Shown one piece after another: positions 58,076 to 64,000 of a DNA stretch of 64,000 nucleotides (position 1 is its first letter; each line of letters starts with the position of its first letter). The stretch comes from Epiperipatus broadwayi (Eukaryota > Onychophora > Udeonychophora > Euonychophora > Peripatidae). The notes below the pieces were generated by a model. The model was given only the letters and a program-made list of their open reading frames with translations, made no database searches and was not told the origin of the DNA. The stretch covers positions 312,001 to 376,000 of the forward strand of contig JAQFVV010006255.1 in assembly GCA_028023455.1 (NCBI GenBank), in the 5' to 3' direction. The translations under genes were made by a program, and so were the position numbers.

Positions 58076-60252
58076 GATGTAAGTTGATAATCTCTAGTCT
58101 AATGAATGATTAATTAAAATTATTAATTTGATTAAAGATTTAACAAAAAAAATAGATTTTTTATAATATCAAATTAAGGGGGGAGATATATAGATTAGTA
58201 GTAATCAATATAAAATCAATTCTGATTAATGCTTTAATATTTTTTTTCCTAATGGAAGGTAATTTACATATATATTAAAAAAATTTAAACTCCATTAATC
58301 AGAATACTGGTTAGTTTTGTATTGATTTTCTTATCTACTGTTAGGCCACTTTCATATTTTAAAAAAAAATATTTTTGTTTTTTTGAAATGAATTTTAATA
58401 TTCTTGGTATATGTGTTATCACTTGCAGCTTTAGAATATTTTTCAAATAATATTTATTACCAAGTTGATAGCAGTTGTTATCTAACTGAAACATTGGTAT
58501 AACAGTAACTGCTAATAAATATTCAGCTCAGCATAGTTAATCTCAAGAAGTAGGAAATGTCCATCTAACTTGTCTTGTGCATGTGACCAATATAAAAGAT
58601 ATAAACATTACTACAAACAATACAAAGCCAAACATCATTTCCAACTGCTCCTGCATTATCTCAACTTGGCTAGAGTACCTAATGTTTACATCTTTTTTTC
58701 TCATATCTTCTAGATCAGGGAGATGCAAGATGCTCTAAATTTAACTATCAAGAATATAATCATAATGAGTATATTACAACTTTATTAACATGACAACAAC
58801 AAAACAAAACACACAAAATTAAAAATGCATTTCACATTATAGGGATCAATATATGATCCATGTTGAACAAATATAATATATCAAGGTAATTCACTGGAGT
58901 TTGAACTTAGAATAATTACTTAAATAGTGTTGGGTTAATAAATTGAACACATGTTTAATTAATCTCAATACTATAGGGTAAACACTAACATTAATTTGTG
59001 TTTAAATATAGATTACTGATCCTTTTAGACAAATTTAACTGACTAATTTCACAAAATAATCATAACTGGAGGCTGAGAAATATTGAAATAATCATTAACT
59101 CTGTTTATACAGCATTACATGTATTTTATAATTATCAAAGTGTCTTACAAAAATATTAGTTTAACATTATGTGGTGCACTATGTACTGTGAAACATGGTT
59201 ATTATTTATATTACCTCATGCATTCCAATGATCCATAAAATGAATAACATGACTACTTAGGAATATTGTTACACATAAACACTCTAACTGCCCAGGATTT
59301 AGCATATTTATAATTTTACCACATCATAAGTGAACATTATCATAAAATTATTCAATTATTCTGACATTTTCATGGTCTGAGTACTTATAAACATTCAGAT
59401 ACAATAGATCAGAAACAAAGAGGGGGACTTTAAGTACATTACAAATAACTGAAATACTAGGCCATGAGAAGAAATACTGAGTTAAGAAATATCAAAATAC
59501 ATATAAACAGTATGTTAGCCTTCACATACAAAAAATTATAACTTGGGTATATAGCTGTAGATATACAGCAGGAAATATTTATCTACTTAAATAATAAATA
59601 CTGGAAAATAATTGCAGCCTAGCAAGAAAATATTAATGGAAATCCCTTATAAAATCTTAAATAATTGTTCTGGAAGTTAAAGTTTCATATGTCTTAAATA
59701 TGAAATAACTTTTCCACATGTCACACAAATGATCATATGACATATACAAATGTCAGATTATCGCACACCCTGAAAAATCTTTCCCTTGATTGTAATATAG
59801 AATTTACAATAATTTAAAATAAATAACTCTTCTATATAGGCTCTGGATCCATCCAAAGATTATTAACACAAATACATTCACTCTTTCCAATGTGGATTTT
59901 CAATTTGATTTTTTTTATGTCACCAGAAAATATATAAAATTTAAACTAGTCAGTATTTGCTACTGTTGATTAAATGTTCTTTTGAAAAATTAAAAATACT
60001 ACAGTTTATTTTTTCTCATTTCCTTGCATTTCATTTTGTATAGATATTTTTTAATGAGTCTGTAATTTTTCCTGTAATTATTTGACATTATAAATGAATA
60101 ATTTAATAAAAAGTGAAACTATTAAATATATATATAAGTAGTGTGGAGTGTGACATTTAAACAATAATTTTCACTATAATCTCTATAAATCAATGAGATT
60201 GATATGGTTAACTTTTATTTATAAAGTATACTCATACAAATGTCACACTATT

Positions 60253-60253
<1 letters not shown>
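58076..60253. other. Unassigned DNA, G-poor in 58740-59830
   Basis: About 58740-59830 is poor in G on the plus strand, like 9380-10600, and has little simple repeat. No reading frame or family could be supported; the 61- and 69-codon minus-strand frames show no features. Confidence 0.5.
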
Positions 60254-60317
<64 letters not shown>

Positions 60318-60361
60318 TTGTACTTCATATATATATATATATATATATATGAAGTACAAGG
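60254..60361. repeat. (CT)n(TA)n microsatellite plus (AT)n-loop palindrome
   Basis: (CT)n 60254-60287, (TA)n to 60315, then CCTTGTACTTC (60316-60326), (AT)n, and the perfect inverted GAAGTACAAGG (60351-60361). The open frame across it is an artefact. Confidence 0.95.
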
Positions 60362-61390
60362 AACTAATTAAAAAAATTCTAACATTAAAACAGCAAATTG
60401 CAAGCATGTAAAATAAAATTAAAGGAATTATACAAAATTATGCATTAAGTCATTGGAAACCAAATATATAAGTAAGTTACCAATATTTGTGTTCATGGAA
60501 AGAGTCTATGGTAAAAGTCCACAAATAATTGATTATTTATGTACAGAAGTCAGGTTTTAAGCAAGCTATGTTTCGGAGTGGGTTTCAAGTTTCTCTAGAG
60601 ATTATATTTATATTTCAGAATTCCTTTTCATATATTTTTTTTAAACAGAGCTTTGAATATTTTAATTTACAGAGCATTTTTTTCAATCATATGGGCATTC
60701 TTGAAGCACTTTATGTTTGATATCTAGAAGAGCTTCTTAGTTTAGGAAATATTTATTGTCTATTTAATAATTCAATTAAAACTTATATCATAGCAGAAAT
60801 ATTTGTTAAGCACAATTCTTTCAGTGCTCTATGGTAAAGTTACAGTGAATGGTTGATATGTTTTTTTCTACATTGCTTAGGCAGGTATTTCTGCTTAAAA
60901 TGATAAGTATTGATTTTCTAGTAACAATAGCATAGATGCACTTCATGTTGCCACACTGGCCCACACTCACCCAAAAACAACTAAAGCAGATCAATTTTTA
61001 CTCCTCCAGTCTCTGTATTTTTACTTCTGTTTGTTTCTGCAGAGTTTCCAGCAGTGACTGATTTGAAAATCTAGTTTGATACTAATTGTAACCAAAAGTT
61101 TTTGCAGAATATTGCTTAATTAAAATTTTCTAGGAATTTCTCTGATTAAAAGTATTAATAAAAATTTGTTTTGGATGATAATGACACTTAATCAAGCTAT
61201 CTAATCTTTATTAAAAAAAAATTTTTACTAAAAAATTTTATTGCCACTCTTCTACTAACCAATTTTTTTTTTTCGATACCTATTGTTTCAGTAATTATAC
61301 TTGATTAGTTTTGTACATGTTTTTATCAAATTAAAACTTTTATTGCTAAGATAACAAAATTAACATAAAATAAAATATTTGTATTTATAT
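60362..61390. other. A+T-rich DNA with no gene recognised
   Basis: A more complex patch at 60940-61080 includes a pyrimidine-rich run ending in CAG near 61041, but no coding frame follows. Confidence 0.5.
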
Positions 61391-61654
61391 ATTGGATTAT
61401 ATTGGTTATTTCTATCATCTAATATTAATTATTGAATATCTTTAGAAAAATTTAACTTTATTTCAATTTTTAAATTACGTTCAACTGATGCATGTTAGTA
61501 TATGCACAGTGTTTGAGAGGTATTATTCTCCCCTCTTCTTCAGATGTTTCTGGCCTGACCAATGACAGTATTAGCATGGGAATCGAACCTGGAGCCTTAG
61601 TTTCTTGAGTATTGAATTTTAAGTTAATGCTCTGACCAACTGAGCCATCCTGTC
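61391..61654 (-). repeat. tRNA-derived SINE, best preserved copy
   Basis: Minus strand starts GACAGGATGGCTCAGTTGG, with pol III A-box TGGCTCAGTTGGTCAGAGC (61629-61647) and B-box AGGTTCGATTCCC (61578-61590). A conserved body (GTCATTGGTCAGGCCAGAAA) and an A+T-rich tail with ATTAATATTAGATGATAG follow. Head length and box spacing fit a tRNA origin with an extended loop. Other copies: 19684-20095 and 50221-50455. Confidence 0.85.
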
Positions 61655-62412
61655 AAAGGTAACAATCAGTAGAAATTTCATACACTTATTTACAAGGTTC
61701 CTCCTGATTTCTCCACTTTTGAAAGAGAAAAATTGATCAGTGATATTCCTACATTATGAATAGTTTCTCTGGGCTGATTTATGTGTTATTTGCCAATGTT
61801 ATGTGAGCAGTATCTTTGAATTTTCTTCTTTGTACTGTTTTTTCTCTATTCAATATTTTGTATTTTCCCAATTGAACATATCTTCATTGGTACATAAATG
61901 GTCTGCTAACAAAATTAAAATTTTTTAGCTTAAAATAAAACAAAAGAATATTTTTCTTTAAATCTTTTAATCTTAAGTTTTAATGAATTAACCCTAAAGT
62001 GAAATTGATTAAATATGTATGTATCTAAAATAAAATATAATTACTTTTTAAAGAAAAATTTTTAAGAAAATATGATTTTAATTATTACCTGACGCTTAGT
62101 AAATATCTATATTTAATATTTAACAATATAAACTAAACTGATGCTATAAAAATTAAGTCCAAAGTAAATCAAATTGGTTATATTTAAATACAGTTTATGT
62201 GGTCCATTTACACCCACATACACACAACAACAACAAAATTAACAAAAGTTAATTGCCTTAAAATGAAGCAAATATATGTAGACATATATTTAGCTTCAAT
62301 ATATTTATATATATGTTATTCATAAAAATATTTGCATTAACATATATATATACTAAATATTTTAAAGATATAAAATATACACATTTATACTATAGCATAT
62401 ATATATATATTA
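61655..62412. other. A+T-rich DNA with no gene recognised
   Basis: Nothing identified apart from short (AT)n tracts. Confidence 0.6.
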
Positions 62413-62551
62413 GAAACTACAAAATAGTTGAAAACGCTTCTAAGTGACGGTTATAGATATATTTTTATAAACTTTTAAGTACTGTATTTTCTAATATTTA
62501 TTTATAAATTTACGTACATTATTTTGAAGAAATACAGACATTGACTTATAA
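62413..62551 (+). repeat. Family D MITE, single-arm copy
   Basis: Matches the right arm of 49911-50179 (CGCTTCTAAGTGACGG, ATTTTTATAAACTTTTAA, GTATTTTCTAATATTTA) and extends through TACGTACATTATTTTGAAG, which matches the complement of the left flank at 49865-49905. The partner arm is missing. Confidence 0.65.
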
Positions 62552-64000
62552 TATATATAGTAACAGAATGCATCCACATTATTAGTAATTTATATATATT
62601 TAGAAAATGTATATTCTAGAGAAAATCAGATTTGTGCAAATCCATATTTTATACTTATGCTTTATAATAACTAAATAATAGCTACTTAATCAAAATTATT
62701 ATTTTCTCTGTTTTCTTACTCATTGTTTATAACATTGTAGAATTTTGGTAAGAATGTGTAAATAGGATAGAAAGGATTATGTTGTATGCATATAGACATA
62801 ATAATATATTAGTTATTTATAATTCACTAATTATTTTTGAAATCCTATGAAATGGAATAACAGTATTAATATTATCATTCTTGATTTTCAATTGATTGTA
62901 CAAAATAATTTATTACCAAAAATGTTTTATTTTTCTTTTGTTGTAATAAATATTCTCTTTGAAGTCTAAAAAAATCATATTTCAATTATTGCATATCTAA
63001 TTAACTGAAAATGGAAAGTTATGATTGATCTATGATTTTTTATAGAAAAATTCAGTCCTGGTTTTTGACATTTTTTTTTAAAAAAAAAAAACAAGTTATG
63101 AAATGATATTTTTATTTAAAGTATTTTCTTCTTAAACCTGCTAAATTATATTATTTAATCAATAGCTTTAGCATTATTCATTTATGTTGTGCTAAATAAA
63201 ATAATGCCTTAAGAAATTAATTTTAATGGAAGGATTAAAATGTATTTACATCATTCTAAAAATAAAATGCCAGAAAAAATTACCATACATATTGAAAAAA
63301 TACTTCTTCAAAAATAAGTTTATTATTAAAAAAAATATATGTACAGAAAATAAATGCATAATTGAATAATGAATGTTATTTTATTATTTTTAAAGGAAAT
63401 AATGCTAACAAATTAAATATAACCTTTTTCTAGGTTTATTTTAAAAGATAAAAATATGTTGATATTTCTTTTCTCAACAAAGAACTTATATTGTAAGTTA
63501 TTAGGAATAATAGAATAATCAAAATGCAAAAGTTTCCCAATTATGAATCCAAATAATACTTCAGCCTCATTTATGGAAACATAAGTATAAAAGCAAACTT
63601 ACATTAATAAATATTGCATTAAAATTCTGGTAGACCAATGGACAATTTAAAAAGATTATTGATTGATTAAATAATGAAACTGTTATTTACTGTATAAATA
63701 TTATTGTTTAAGCTCTACCCCAGGAAATTGTAGTTGTGGAATTATTTTCATCATTTGTATTTATTGTGTTTTTCTTGAACAATTTTATTATTTACTATTA
63801 ATAAATTTGCTTTTAAAAATGGATTTAAGCCTGGACTTTCATTGTGAGCATCTACCATAAGAGTACTTTCAATATCTCAATGAATACTTTAGTTTTATAT
63901 CCAAATTGTATATAACTCATGCTATAGACCTATATTGTTTATTACTTGATTGAAAAGGCTATATTATTAACTGGGGGAATGTGTAATTAGCATTTATGTA
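62552..64000. other. A+T-rich DNA with no gene recognised
   Basis: No frame, repeat family or RNA gene recognised to the end of the window. Confidence 0.6.

Noticed and set aside
60193-60411. 72-codon open frame
   Set aside because: It runs through (CT)n and (TA)n repeats, giving Ser-Leu and Ile-Tyr runs; no independent support.
61020-61080. Possible splice acceptor (pyrimidine run ending in CAG) with a downstream exon
   Set aside because: The frame after it closes within a few codons and no donor or companion exon could be found.

Overview
This is a 64 kb stretch of very A+T-rich animal-type nuclear DNA (about three quarters A+T by eye). It looks like invertebrate intergenic or deep intronic sequence. 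The reasons are (AT)n and (AAT)n microsatellites, tRNA-derived SINEs, RTE-type LINEs, mariner, pogo and hAT transposons, a Penelope-like fragment, and no operon or prokaryotic gene structure. I cannot name the species. I found no convincing intact protein-coding host gene. Nearly every open frame is a chance frame or a decayed transposon piece.

The most notable content is a set of candidate type I hammerhead ribozymes in three repeat contexts. Family HHR-A (48-1266, 3330-3640, 4138-4530, 57540-58075) carries CUGAUGA, a short stem II, GAAAC, a palindromic stem III and a GUC cleavage triplet, closed by CCUCA/UGGGG. At 48-1266 it forms head-to-tail units of 452-453 bp, arrayed leftward and then rightward. 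Family HHR-B (8201, 23639, 27795-28800, 48650 and 57241) has an unrelated sequence but the same core, with units of roughly 450-477 bp. A third motif sits in the loop of a 76-bp-arm palindrome at 42231-42441. Size, tandem layout and ribozyme type match what is known of metazoan retrozymes and of Penelope-like element terminal repeats. A Penelope-like GIY-YIG fragment lies at 48862-49420.

Layout. 0-5 kb: HHR-A arrays and RTE LINE pieces. 5-11 kb: mostly unassigned A+T-rich DNA, a retroposed tRNA-Gly-like sequence (7719-7789) and an HHR-B copy. 11.4-13.6 kb: a degenerate LTR-retrotransposon gag with a long coiled-coil N-terminus. 14-31 kb: unassigned DNA, a head-to-head SINE pair (19684-20095), an antisense RTE 3' end (22215-22760), HHR-B copies, a palindrome (26453) and an (AAT)n array. 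31-38 kb: an antisense non-LTR reverse transcriptase piece, a MITE (32513), and an RTE copy (34880-37832) split by a 1.07 kb hAT-like insertion. 38-48 kb: inverted-repeat elements. 48-53 kb: Penelope-like fragment, MITE, SINE, pogo/Tigger remnant and antisense mariner. 53-64 kb: almost perfect palindrome (56120-56338), a TIR element enclosing an HHR-B pair (57098-57513), HHR-A, a CT/TA microsatellite palindrome, and a SINE.

Four unrelated families (HHR-A, HHR-B, the SINE and the Penelope-like piece) show the same divergent arrangement: a leftward copy followed by a rightward copy. This is the main structural theme of the window.
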